DNA from: CAZXDL01 sp964639505
GTDB taxonomy: Bacteria; Patescibacteriota; Saccharimonadia; Saccharimonadales; UBA4665
Assembly (NCBI GenBank): GCA_964639505.1
Contig: CAZXDL010000004.1
Span: 10,337-74,336, forward strand
Direction: 5' to 3'
DNA length: 64,000 nucleotides
The position numbers were made by a program, and so were the translations under genes. Position 1 is the first letter of the stretch. Every line of letters begins with the position of its first letter. Shown here one piece after another: positions 22,182-31,033 of the stretch. The notes beneath the pieces were generated by a model. That model saw only the letters and a program-made list of their open reading frames with translations, had not been told where the DNA came from and ran no database searches.

Positions 22182-25100
22182 ATGGCAAAAGCCGCCAGAA
22201 AAAAAGACCCCGTATATGATCCCGACTCCGACAGACCGATAACCCGGCCTGACCTACGAGTTATGGAAGGCGGTGGCCAGGGCGATGGAGTACCTCAAGG
22301 GAATCTTAGTGCGGCAGAGCCAGGTGGCCTTTATAACGCAGACGGAGATCAAGGAAAAAGCGAAGGATCTGAGCAGGAAGGCAATCAAACAAGTGGAGAT
22401 GGCTCAACTTCTGAAAATCCTGAACAGACAAACGATGCTGTTCCGCCAGACGAACTGCAAAGCGAAGAATCAAGTGGCGATTCTGGATACGCCAGTGGCT
22501 TTGACAACAACCGCCCAACACGGCGCGCCCGCACAGGAGCCTTTGCCAAGCGCAACAAAAACAAACTCATCTGGGGAGCCGCCGCCGGTGGCGGTATATT
22601 AGGCTTAACAATAGGTGCGCTTATATCTTTAGTCCCCCTCAAGATCGAGAATATGGTCAATAACCTGGAGCAACGATTTATGAGCCCCGTTTCAAGCGCT
22701 GTAGAAACAACCAATCGGATTTTGCTTAGCAACTGGCTTGAAAAAAACGTAATCCCTGCATATAAAAACTGCGGGACAGTAATCGATGCTAACTGCAAGA
22801 TCTCAATCAGTGGTCCCGGTAACCCTGTAAAAAATTTGTATAAGTCATGGGCAAAACAACGACTTGATCTATATCTGAAAAAAAATGGCATAGAAATAAG
22901 CTATGATCAGCACGCCATTAATAGCAGCGGTAAACGGGGAACTTTTATCCTCAGAATCGAAGGAAAGAATAAAAATTTTGACATTGGGCCTGACGGCAAG
23001 GAGCTAAGCACACTGCTAACTGGCAGCAGATCTGACGTTACAGACGAAATGGACAGAGTTTTGCTTAGAGAATCCAACTGGCGGCACATGGCGATTCGAT
23101 ATAAAGTCGGTCGATTAATGACGCAGCTTCATAGCTCAAAGAGATGTCTTGCTTTTTGTGGTATAAGAAAAGTACAAGAATACCCACGAAAGTATCTAGA
23201 GGATCAGGCTAAGCTGTTTTTAGTGGAGAGGGTTCTCGCCCCTCGAAGTGAATCTGTGTCTGTTGCGCTGCAGTGCATATTATCGCCAAGTTGTGATCCA
23301 AACCAAGTAGATCGGCATGAATGTACGGCCGGTGTAGACTGTGAACTCGACGGAAGGTTTGAGTCAGAAACTGAAAGGCAAAACAGAACAGAATTGCAGA
23401 GGTTGACCGCGAACTTTGGTAGAAGCCAACAAGACGAAATTTTCAGAATATACAACCAAATGTCGGAGGAAGGTTTACAAAAATATATGGTCAGAACCGT
23501 GATGACCAAGGTCTTTAACGAAACGGCTGGGAAGGCCGCCGCCAAGGCCATCCCAGTTGTTGGCTGGATTCAGCTATACGCAGAAGTCGTCGACGGCGCC
23601 TATAAGGCTGGGCCAAAGATTAAGAAACTCAGCTATGTTGTCGGGGCAACTGCCGCGGTACAGCATTGGAGCAACTATCGTACTTATGCCGACGAAATAC
23701 ATACCGGCGAAGTCGACCCCGTAGCAGTCGGCTCTTGGAATACTTCACTTGGGAGAGGTGTGCCGAGTAAAACTGATCCACTGGTAGGTGGGACGGCTGC
23801 TGCTGAAGAGACTCCGCTCTACGACGCCCTTATGAATAATTCAGAAACCCCTCAGCCCTCGGCCGTGGCATCATTATTTAGCGCTTTTTTGCCTGGCAAA
23901 GCATATGCAGCAACCGCAACAGCAACAGACTCTACAAGTAATCCTGATTATAAATGTAATGGGGGCAAGTCTGTTCCTTCGGGTCAACTTGTATGCCCAG
24001 AGGAGATGCTAGGTGCTGGAAATGGCGCGGCAAATGCCGTACACGAATTTCTAGATTCGAATGGCCCAAATGCTTTTGTAGCTGTTGCAAATGTCTGGAA
24101 TTCAACTATTGGAGCTGCGTTTGATCTCTTTTATAGCGTTTCTGGTGCGGTTGGTGACGCTGCAAGTTCCGGTCTTGAATTTGCACTCGAAAAATCATGC
24201 GGAAAAACAACTATACTTGGCGTTACTGTATACGCGATTGATGCCACCCCATTTGCTCTCGTTGGACATGGCGTGTGTACGGTAAAGAGTTTGGCTGAAG
24301 AATATCTTCCCAAGGCTTTAGATGCCGCAACCAATTATCTTATACCCAATCCCTTTGGCACAAATATGAGCGGTGGCAGGAATTTTGACATGATGGCGGC
24401 AGGCGCAAATGTGCAAGGACTCGATGCTTGCGATCAGATTGGCTGTGAATCAACTTCAGATGCTGCGGTGGCCCAAGTAACCCAAGACGCGATGAACAAA
24501 GAACGGGACATGTTTGAGCAGCAACCGCTCAAACAACGGCTTTTTGCAACAGACAGCAGCCACTCCTTGATTAATCAGGTGGCAATGGCCACACCGTTTG
24601 ATATGCAAGCATCACTGCAGACTAGCTTTGCTGGGTTATTAAGCAACCCGTTTGGAGCATTAACAGATGGTTTCGGCTCGGCGTTCTCTTCTGGTAAAGC
24701 TTATGCAGCCTCCACGCAAACCGCAAACCCATTTGGTGCGGGAGCGAAAATATTTCCAACAAATAAGATCCCGAAAGATCCCGAGCAGTATTGGATCGAC
24801 CATAATTGTGACGATACAAGCGACAACGGCCCCATCGCAAAATGGCAGGAAGCAGCTTCAAAGACTACCGACGAAAACACGGGCATGCCGAAGCATGAAT
24901 ATGTTGAGCCTTGCCTGCTGATCAAATACGCCGTTGGCGTTGTTGGCGGAAAAGATGACACTAGCCTACTATCTCAAGACGACCTTGCCGAAGTAGGCGG
25001 CTCCACGTCCACAGAGCCAGAAAGTGATGGAGATGCGACAATCGCCGGGAATGCTCAACAGCTGGCGCAACAAATTCAGCAGCAGGCCAAAGACGGAAAA

Positions 25101-25499
25101 ATTGTATTTAATGTGCTAAATAACGCAGATAAGTCGGACGGCTCAACACCTGAAGCTAACATTGATGATATGGCGGCTGGCAAACCAGCTAAAACAACTT
25201 CAAATTGTGGATCAAGGGGAGCGCAAGCGCCAGTAAAATCTGTCGCCCTCGATGACAATTTATTGAAGTTCATTTTAGACCTCAGCAAAAGTCAGACGAT
25301 TGAAATTAATGCCCTGGCGGGTCAATGCCATAGCTCTTCTAATTCTCAACATTACAAAGGTAAAGCCGTGGATTTTGACTGTCCGTTTAATGCTGCAGCC
25401 GGTAATTCGATTGGCAGGAAATATAATGTCGCTGACACAACCAACGAAACATGTGACAACAAAGCTCAACATTACCATTATTCAGTAGGGGGCGGATAG
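22182..25499 (+). CDS. Giant single-pass protein with C-terminal M15-type peptidase domain
   Basis: 1105 residues: an acidic cytoplasmic N-terminus (about 1-125), one TM helix (about 128-150) and a very long exterior part with about 25 cysteines. The last about 90 residues read as a D-Ala-D-Ala peptidase-like (M15/hedgehog-type) zinc site: SQHYKGKAVDFD (about 1053-1063, HxxxxxxD pattern) and QHYHYS (about 1094-1100). Such domains cut peptidoglycan cross-bridges or stems. Two GKAYAA segments (about 572 and 840) resemble signal-peptidase sites. It may be a VirB-like scaffold fused to a wall hydrolase. Confidence 0.72.
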   Translation: MAKAARKKDPVYDPDSDRPITRPDLRVMEGGGQGDGVPQGNLSAAEPGGLYNADGDQGKSEGSEQEGNQTSGDGSTSENPEQTNDAVPPDELQSEESSGDSGYASGFDNNRPTRRARTGAFAKRNKNKLIWGAAAGGGILGLTIGALISLVPLKIENMVNNLEQRFMSPVSSAVETTNRILLSNWLEKNVIPAYKNCGTVIDANCKISISGPGNPVKNLYKSWAKQRLDLYLKKNGIEISYDQHAINSSGKRGTFILRIEGKNKNFDIGPDGKELSTLLTGSRSDVTDEMDRVLLRESNWRHMAIRYKVGRLMTQLHSSKRCLAFCGIRKVQEYPRKYLEDQAKLFLVERVLAPRSESVSVALQCILSPSCDPNQVDRHECTAGVDCELDGRFESETERQNRTELQRLTANFGRSQQDEIFRIYNQMSEEGLQKYMVRTVMTKVFNETAGKAAAKAIPVVGWIQLYAEVVDGAYKAGPKIKKLSYVVGATAAVQHWSNYRTYADEIHTGEVDPVAVGSWNTSLGRGVPSKTDPLVGGTAAAEETPLYDALMNNSETPQPSAVASLFSAFLPGKAYAATATATDSTSNPDYKCNGGKSVPSGQLVCPEEMLGAGNGAANAVHEFLDSNGPNAFVAVANVWNSTIGAAFDLFYSVSGAVGDAASSGLEFALEKSCGKTTILGVTVYAIDATPFALVGHGVCTVKSLAEEYLPKALDAATNYLIPNPFGTNMSGGRNFDMMAAGANVQGLDACDQIGCESTSDAAVAQVTQDAMNKERDMFEQQPLKQRLFATDSSHSLINQVAMATPFDMQASLQTSFAGLLSNPFGALTDGFGSAFSSGKAYAASTQTANPFGAGAKIFPTNKIPKDPEQYWIDHNCDDTSDNGPIAKWQEAASKTTDENTGMPKHEYVEPCLLIKYAVGVVGGKDDTSLLSQDDLAEVGGSTSTEPESDGDATIAGNAQQLAQQIQQQAKDGKIVFNVLNNADKSDGSTPEANIDDMAAGKPAKTTSNCGSRGAQAPVKSVALDDNLLKFILDLSKSQTIEINALAGQCHSSSNSQHYKGKAVDFDCPFNAAAGNSIGRKYNVADTTNETCDNKAQHYHYSVGGG

Positions 25500-25501
25500 T
25501 A

Positions 25502-28500
25502 ATGAAGCGCTTAGCAATTCGAGCAGGTAAACTTTTTGCTGCATTTTTCTTTGTTTCATTACTGCTTTTTAGTCAAACAGTTGTGGTTTTTGCTGACCCA
25601 TTACCCGAATCGGAGCAAAAAGCTCTAGATAATTATCCACACTGGGTTGGGTTATGTGGTAGTGATATTTCTGGTGACACTGCACCGAGTGATACCGGCC
25701 CCGCGCCTGGCCCGGTCTATATAATGGGCGACTCGATTACTAAGCTCGCTAAATCAACCTATGCCAGCAAATTTAAGTCGCCATGGAGCGCAACAGTCGA
25801 AGGACTGGATAGCCGTCAAATGACAACAACACCGCCAAGCCCAAGTGGATTGGGGCAGCTGGACAAAGATAAAGACACGATTGGCAAAGCCAAAGCCATT
25901 GTTATCGCGTTGGGTACTAACAGCATGGATGATACGCAATCATCCGTTACATCAAACACCGAGGCTGTTAAAAAAACAGTCGCCAGGGTTAATCAATACA
26001 ACAAGCAGAATGCCCCAATTTACTGGGTAAACGTGATAGACGGACGAAAAAATCAAGATGACGCCTCAACCAAAACAAATAAAGCGATTAGCGATGGGGT
26101 CGGGAGCGACGCAACCGTTATCGACTGGTACACAGAAGCTAAAAGCAATGCTGACTTGAGTTCTTTCGGCGAAGGGGTTCACCCCACAAAACAAAAGGAC
26201 ATCGATCTATTGGTTGACTTGGTTTACAAAAACGTAACGACGGACACTGCCAGCGGAGGAAGTAGCGCAAGCACTTCGGCGCCAGACTATATTGAAGCCG
26301 GTAAAATCAAAAAAAGCGGCCTTACTGTCGGTGCTACTACATATGGAGGCGTCTATAAAGATGGCAAATGGCAGCCCAGCAACAATGATCAGGGCGGAGT
26401 AAAGCCATATGACGACAACGGCCTAAACAGCTATGACGGCAAGCCTATAGCAGGACATACGGCATTTGCTGAGCTCGGTGGAGGCACACTGTTGGGCGGT
26501 CTACCATATCAAAAAGACGGTAAGCCTAATACAAAGCTAGAAATAACATACAAAGGCAAATCAATAATTGCCGAGAAGGTAGATATTGGGACCGGGCAGT
26601 CTGACGATGATCATTACAAGGTAGATCTTTGGTGGGAAACAGCAAAACTTTTGGGTGTTACCGATAATGTTGATATAAAAATCCGAGTTGTACCCAGTAG
26701 CACACCCGTTACTCCACTCGACGGAACACCAGCAAAAGCCGCCAACGATCCAACAAATCCACCAGACGGCAATCAAGTTTGTAAATGCGGAGAGCCTGAC
26801 GCAGGTGATACAGCAGATGTTAATAGTAGCGACTACCTTAAGGCGATCTTTGGATTTTTTGTAAGTAATGGCTACAAAGACTTCCAAGCAGCAGGCATAG
26901 TTGGCAATATATACGCCGAGTCAACTGGCAGCCCTCAAAGATATCAAGGAGACGAGAAAGACCATGAAACACCACCGTCACCTTCGCCTGGCTGGGGAAT
27001 CGCACAGTGGACGCCGAATAGTAAATTAACCGACTACGCCAAAGGCAAAGATAAAGATCCAAAGCTAATGTCGACGCAGCTCGAGTTTTTGCTTGCACAG
27101 CTGGAGGGCAAATCAGGCAGTTGGGATGAAGTGCAAGCCGGAAATGACATTAAGGCAAGTGTTTCGGTTACTGATGCGACGCGAGCGTTTCAGGGCGACA
27201 ATAAAATCGGCGGCAAATACTCTGGCTTTGAGAGGCCAAAAGATGAAGCGGGCAGCCTGCAAAAACGTATTTCTGCTGCGAAGAATGCTCTTAAGAAATT
27301 TGGAGGCACTACATCTACCGCCTCTGCTGACGCTACAACCCCTGACGCCACTACCGGATGCGCCTGCACAGATCCAAGCCTTGCTGACGCATCTGATGCA
27401 AATAAGTTAGCCGACACACTGAAAACACTGGCCGAGAAAAACGGCGGAAAAACCACTATTTCTGTGTCGTCAGTTGATGGAAATAACAAAGCTGACTTTA
27501 GCGGCGATGATCAGGTTCCAACCAGAAGCTCGTATAAGGTGTATACCGCTTATGCCACGCTCAGAGCAATCGAGGAAGGAAAAATATCGTGGAGCACACC
27601 AATCTGGAACGGTAACTCTGTAGAAGAAACTATGCAAGAGATGATAATTAAGTCAAACAATGATGCAGCAGAAGCTCTCCGCACCAGCTCAAAAATCGGC
27701 ACTTACACGTACGTGACAAAAATTCTTCAGAATGACCTTGGTCTGAGCAGCAAAACCGTCATGGGTAATGGCAATGCAGGAGATGCGAAGGGCACAAACA
27801 CGGAGTCTACTGCTAATGATTTCGTGAAGTTCTTAAACTTACTTTACAAGAAAAAATTAGCTGGCGTTTCAAAGGACAGCTCATACGACAAGCTAATTGG
27901 CTTTATGAAAAAAGCCACAACCGACGGTGGTTCCGCTCGTCAAGGAATTGTAGCTGGAGTGGGCAGCGGCGTTGAAGTTGCCGATAAGCCTGGTTGGGGA
28001 CCAGCAGGCGCCGCACCGGCGTCAAATGACGTGGGCATTGTATACCTCAAAGACGACCCCTATGTAGTTGCTATTCTTACCGACAAACCGGCTAAGTGGG
28101 ACGGTGTTGCTGAAATCGCCAAGGGCATTAATCAGGCGATGGGCGGAACTTCCGGCGGAGGCAACGATTGTGCTTCTTCTGGCGGATCAGTCGGCGATCT
28201 GCAGCAAACCGTCAAAAAATACGCTTGGCCCGAATACCACAAAGCGCCATACACAAAAGCACAGCCCGCCTATGTCGCGGCCTATAAAAAGGCAGCCAAA
28301 GAAGGCCAGTACATTGGGGGTCAATTTTTACCTGGAATAGACTGCGGAGGTTTTGTAACAAGGGCAATGATAGACTCGGGCTATGAGCCAAAGTATAATT
28401 ACAGTGGCAAAGGCGGCTATACCGGACAGACGCCTGACGATAAAGGAACGCAGTGGGGATGGCTAAATGCGAACTGGCAAAAAATAAATCCGAAGACTAC

Positions 28501-28675
28501 CAAGGACCTCAAACCGGGGGATGTTGCCATAAATAGCACTCACACTTATATGTTTGTCGGAGACATTCCTGGTTTTCATAGCAAATTCGCCTCAGCTTCG
28601 CTTGATGAACGCGCGCCAATGGCCGGTGCTGAAACATCCGTAAGCACTAACTTTACATGGTACAGAAAGAAATAA
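25502..28675 (+). CDS. Five-module secreted cell-wall hydrolase
   Basis: 1057 residues: signal peptide (1-31); SGNH-hydrolase-like domain (about 70-247; GDSI 76-79, GTN 138-140, EGVH 224-227 with Glu for the usual Asp); RlpA/double-psi-barrel-like domain (about 272-398); phage-type lysozyme domain (about 442-600, YAESTG with likely catalytic Glu473, GWGIAQWT); class A beta-lactamase/PBP-like domain (about 645-880; SSYK 676-679, SNN 718-720, KPG 829-831); NlpC/P60-like domain (about 900-1057; Cys948 in GIDCGG, His1014). Together these could de-acylate, cut glycan strands and cleave peptides of a wall. It is two bases after the M15-type gene. Confidence 0.8.
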   Translation: MKRLAIRAGKLFAAFFFVSLLLFSQTVVVFADPLPESEQKALDNYPHWVGLCGSDISGDTAPSDTGPAPGPVYIMGDSITKLAKSTYASKFKSPWSATVEGLDSRQMTTTPPSPSGLGQLDKDKDTIGKAKAIVIALGTNSMDDTQSSVTSNTEAVKKTVARVNQYNKQNAPIYWVNVIDGRKNQDDASTKTNKAISDGVGSDATVIDWYTEAKSNADLSSFGEGVHPTKQKDIDLLVDLVYKNVTTDTASGGSSASTSAPDYIEAGKIKKSGLTVGATTYGGVYKDGKWQPSNNDQGGVKPYDDNGLNSYDGKPIAGHTAFAELGGGTLLGGLPYQKDGKPNTKLEITYKGKSIIAEKVDIGTGQSDDDHYKVDLWWETAKLLGVTDNVDIKIRVVPSSTPVTPLDGTPAKAANDPTNPPDGNQVCKCGEPDAGDTADVNSSDYLKAIFGFFVSNGYKDFQAAGIVGNIYAESTGSPQRYQGDEKDHETPPSPSPGWGIAQWTPNSKLTDYAKGKDKDPKLMSTQLEFLLAQLEGKSGSWDEVQAGNDIKASVSVTDATRAFQGDNKIGGKYSGFERPKDEAGSLQKRISAAKNALKKFGGTTSTASADATTPDATTGCACTDPSLADASDANKLADTLKTLAEKNGGKTTISVSSVDGNNKADFSGDDQVPTRSSYKVYTAYATLRAIEEGKISWSTPIWNGNSVEETMQEMIIKSNNDAAEALRTSSKIGTYTYVTKILQNDLGLSSKTVMGNGNAGDAKGTNTESTANDFVKFLNLLYKKKLAGVSKDSSYDKLIGFMKKATTDGGSARQGIVAGVGSGVEVADKPGWGPAGAAPASNDVGIVYLKDDPYVVAILTDKPAKWDGVAEIAKGINQAMGGTSGGGNDCASSGGSVGDLQQTVKKYAWPEYHKAPYTKAQPAYVAAYKKAAKEGQYIGGQFLPGIDCGGFVTRAMIDSGYEPKYNYSGKGGYTGQTPDDKGTQWGWLNANWQKINPKTTKDLKPGDVAINSTHTYMFVGDIPGFHSKFASASLDERAPMAGAETSVSTNFTWYRKK

Positions 28676-29319
28676 TGATGGATAATACTCAACCAAAAAT
28701 ATCCCCGAGAAAGTTACTTTTGGTATTTGTCGTTATGGTTTTGGTTTTTGCTGGCTACAAAATTGGCCTGGCGATATCAAGACGCGGAATGACACCCGTC
28801 ACCATATATGTCGCACCAAGCGATTCTCAAGTATATATCGATGGAGATGAGTCAAAATCTGGTGTGGTCTACATGACCCCTGGAAAATATGATTTCAGCG
28901 CAGCGCGCGAAGATTTCAAAGAAGATAAAAAGACAAAGTCTGTCGGCGATAAGCCTGTAAATGTATATTTGCTGCCGACCCCGAGCAACGCTGCAGGGGC
29001 TGCATACATTCGGAATAATATTGAGGTGCAGGCCGAGCAAGCATCAGTATATGACAAGATGGCGAGTGAACAGCATGATAATCTTAGCAAAAATAGCCCT
29101 CTTCTAAACAAGCTACCTTATACGGATATCGAAAATTATTTTTCAATTGATTATGGAGCTTCTGAGACAAGAAAAGACAATATAGAGCTTGTTGTCAGCA
29201 ACAGCACCTCTGAAGGAAGACTTAACGCGCTTAAATGGATCCGGCAACAAGGCTATGACCCAACCGACTTTGAAGTTAAGTTTGTGGACTTTGATAATCC
29301 GCTAGCGGGTGGCAGTTGA
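28675..29319 (+). CDS. Single-pass T4SS-locus protein with PEGA-like segment
   Basis: 214 residues: cytoplasmic Lys-rich start, one TM helix (about 14-32), then an exterior region that begins with a PEGA-like beta unit (SDSQVYIDGDESKSGVVYMTPGKYDFSAA-type pattern, about 44-72) and continues with a mixed alpha/beta domain of about 110 residues. The start shares a base with the previous stop (TAATG), implying coupled translation; an upstream in-frame ATG at 28657 overlaps more and is less likely. Size and topology resemble VirB8-like scaffolds, but I see no signature. Confidence 0.65.
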   Translation: MMDNTQPKISPRKLLLVFVVMVLVFAGYKIGLAISRRGMTPVTIYVAPSDSQVYIDGDESKSGVVYMTPGKYDFSAAREDFKEDKKTKSVGDKPVNVYLLPTPSNAAGAAYIRNNIEVQAEQASVYDKMASEQHDNLSKNSPLLNKLPYTDIENYFSIDYGASETRKDNIELVVSNSTSEGRLNALKWIRQQGYDPTDFEVKFVDFDNPLAGGS

Positions 29320-29320
29320 T

Positions 29321-29971
29321 ATGAGCCGATCCCTGGCCAGACGTTTACTAAAAGTCATTAGCGTCTTCCTGGTACTTTTGATGATAGTTCTAGGGGTTAA
29401 TTACTTTTTTTCACTAAGGGTATTGACAGTTGAATATGAACACGCGGGCAATGTAGAGATCTTTAAAACCGCCGCGCTTAATAGCGGCAAAGATCAGAAA
29501 GCTTATCGAACAGTTGATTATTCCGGGCAAGAGCTAAAAATTCCAAAAGGCGATTACACTGCTCATTATGAAGGTAGCACCGGGTATGAAAGTAAATATC
29601 AGGAGTTCAAGCTTAAAGAAGACCAGACGCTTACAATCAAGCCTAGTTATGATCAGGCTAAACTTGACGAGATATTAAAGAGCGAAATGCCAGCTTTGAA
29701 AGCAGTAATTAGTCAAAAATACGCCGCTGGGATAGGGCAGTATGATATTGATACAGGTAAGTTATATGCTAACGGGGCTTGGTATGGCACAACATTAACT
29801 CACAAAGTTAAGGAAAATATATTTAACGAGAACGCGGATACCTTGCGGATTGTTTTACATAAAACCAGTGCCGGTTGGATTGTAGCTACTGATCCACCAA
29901 ATATTTATCTTAGCAAGTATGCCTATCCTTCTGTTCCCGAGTATATTTTAAGAGACGTAAATACGCTTTAG
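29321..29971 (+). CDS. Single-pass T4SS-locus protein, sister of the previous gene
   Basis: 216 residues with the same plan: one TM helix (about 10-32), a short beta-rich unit with a sugar/wall-like PEGA pattern (LKIPKGDYTAHYEGS, about 72-86), then a folded C-terminal domain ending LRIVLHKTSAGWIVATDPPNIYLSKYAYPS. It starts one base after the previous stop and closes the run of plus-strand T4SS genes. The last domain in both sisters could be an NTF2-like (VirB8-type) fold, but this cannot be decided by eye. Confidence 0.62.
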   Translation: MSRSLARRLLKVISVFLVLLMIVLGVNYFFSLRVLTVEYEHAGNVEIFKTAALNSGKDQKAYRTVDYSGQELKIPKGDYTAHYEGSTGYESKYQEFKLKEDQTLTIKPSYDQAKLDEILKSEMPALKAVISQKYAAGIGQYDIDTGKLYANGAWYGTTLTHKVKENIFNENADTLRIVLHKTSAGWIVATDPPNIYLSKYAYPSVPEYILRDVNTL

Positions 29972-31024
29972 TTAGCCTAGGGCGATGACGTTGCAGGCTT
30001 TGGTGAAGTTTTTGACGACTAGGTCGGCGTCGGTCGTCGTGATGAAGGTTTGGTAGGGTGCAAGATAATCGGTCAAAGCGTGGCGGCGCCGACCGTCCAG
30101 CTCACTAAAGACATCATCCAGCAACAGGATTGGCGTCTGGGCGCGGGCGGCTTCGATGATTTTTAGTTCGATTATCTTTAATGCTAGCACTGCCGTGCGA
30201 GCCTCGCCGCGCGAAGCAGTGTTTTGAGCCGCCCGCCCATCAAACAGCACCTCCAAGTCTTCACGGTGAGGGCCAACTGATGTAAAGCCACGCAGTCTGT
30301 CATCGTCAAAACTTGACTCCAGCTTTTTAAGCATTTGGCTCTCGTAATTATCAACCGGCCAGCGATTCTGGTATTTCACAGTTACTTCGGTTTTTGTGCC
30401 AGATATCTGCTGGTAAATTTTTGGTATTTCTTTGTTAATTTCTTGGGCTAGGCTTGAACGTGCCCGTACAATCTGTCCTGCTAGATGACTTAACCGTACA
30501 TCCCATGGGAAAACCTGGCTCCGTGAACTACCAGCGACTTTCTTTAATAAGCTGTTCCTTTGAGCTAGTGCACGCCGATATTGACGCCTAATCGTCCCAT
30601 AGCCTGGTGTTGTCTGCTCTATAAGGTCATCTAGGTAGTCGCGGCGGCGTTCTGGGCTTCCCCCTAGCAACTGCAGGTGATTTGGCTCAAACAAAACAAC
30701 CGGTAGGCTGTGCTGCAGGTTAAGGCGTTTAAATGTCTTGCCGTCTAGTTCATAGGTTTTTGAAGCCGGTTCGTTTACGATTTTGACCGTTCTTTTTCCG
30801 CTAGTTGATAGATCAGCGTCAATTCTTGCCCAAGGCTTAGAAAATTTAATTAGCTCTGTGTCTTTTGCTCGGTATGATTGACCGCGCGCCAACACAAGAA
30901 CAGCTTCTAGTAGATTGGTCTTGCCGCTGGCGTTTGGTCCAACCACAATATTAACTCCTGAGTTAAGCTCAAAAGAGTCGTCTTTATAGGAACGATAGTT
31001 CTGCAGGCGCAGATCTGTGATCAT
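29972..31024 (-). CDS. recF: DNA replication/repair protein RecF
   Basis: 350 residues: an SMC-like ABC ATPase with Walker A VGPNASGKTNLLEA (about 28-41), the GPHREDLEVLFDG signature (about 250) and Walker B PILLLDDVFSELD (about 299-311). RecF loads RecA at single-stranded gaps with RecO/RecR. It is 9 bases after dnaN on the same strand and tail to tail with the T4SS gene ending at 29971 with no spacer. Confidence 0.96.
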   Translation of the reverse strand: MITDLRLQNYRSYKDDSFELNSGVNIVVGPNASGKTNLLEAVLVLARGQSYRAKDTELIKFSKPWARIDADLSTSGKRTVKIVNEPASKTYELDGKTFKRLNLQHSLPVVLFEPNHLQLLGGSPERRRDYLDDLIEQTTPGYGTIRRQYRRALAQRNSLLKKVAGSSRSQVFPWDVRLSHLAGQIVRARSSLAQEINKEIPKIYQQISGTKTEVTVKYQNRWPVDNYESQMLKKLESSFDDDRLRGFTSVGPHREDLEVLFDGRAAQNTASRGEARTAVLALKIIELKIIEAARAQTPILLLDDVFSELDGRRRHALTDYLAPYQTFITTTDADLVVKNFTKACNVIALG

Positions 31025-31033
31025 CTATCTATT

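Noticed and set aside
22385..22891. 168-codon minus-strand ORF
   Set aside because: Antisense shadow of the giant M15-type protein gene; no start signal and no recognisable sequence.
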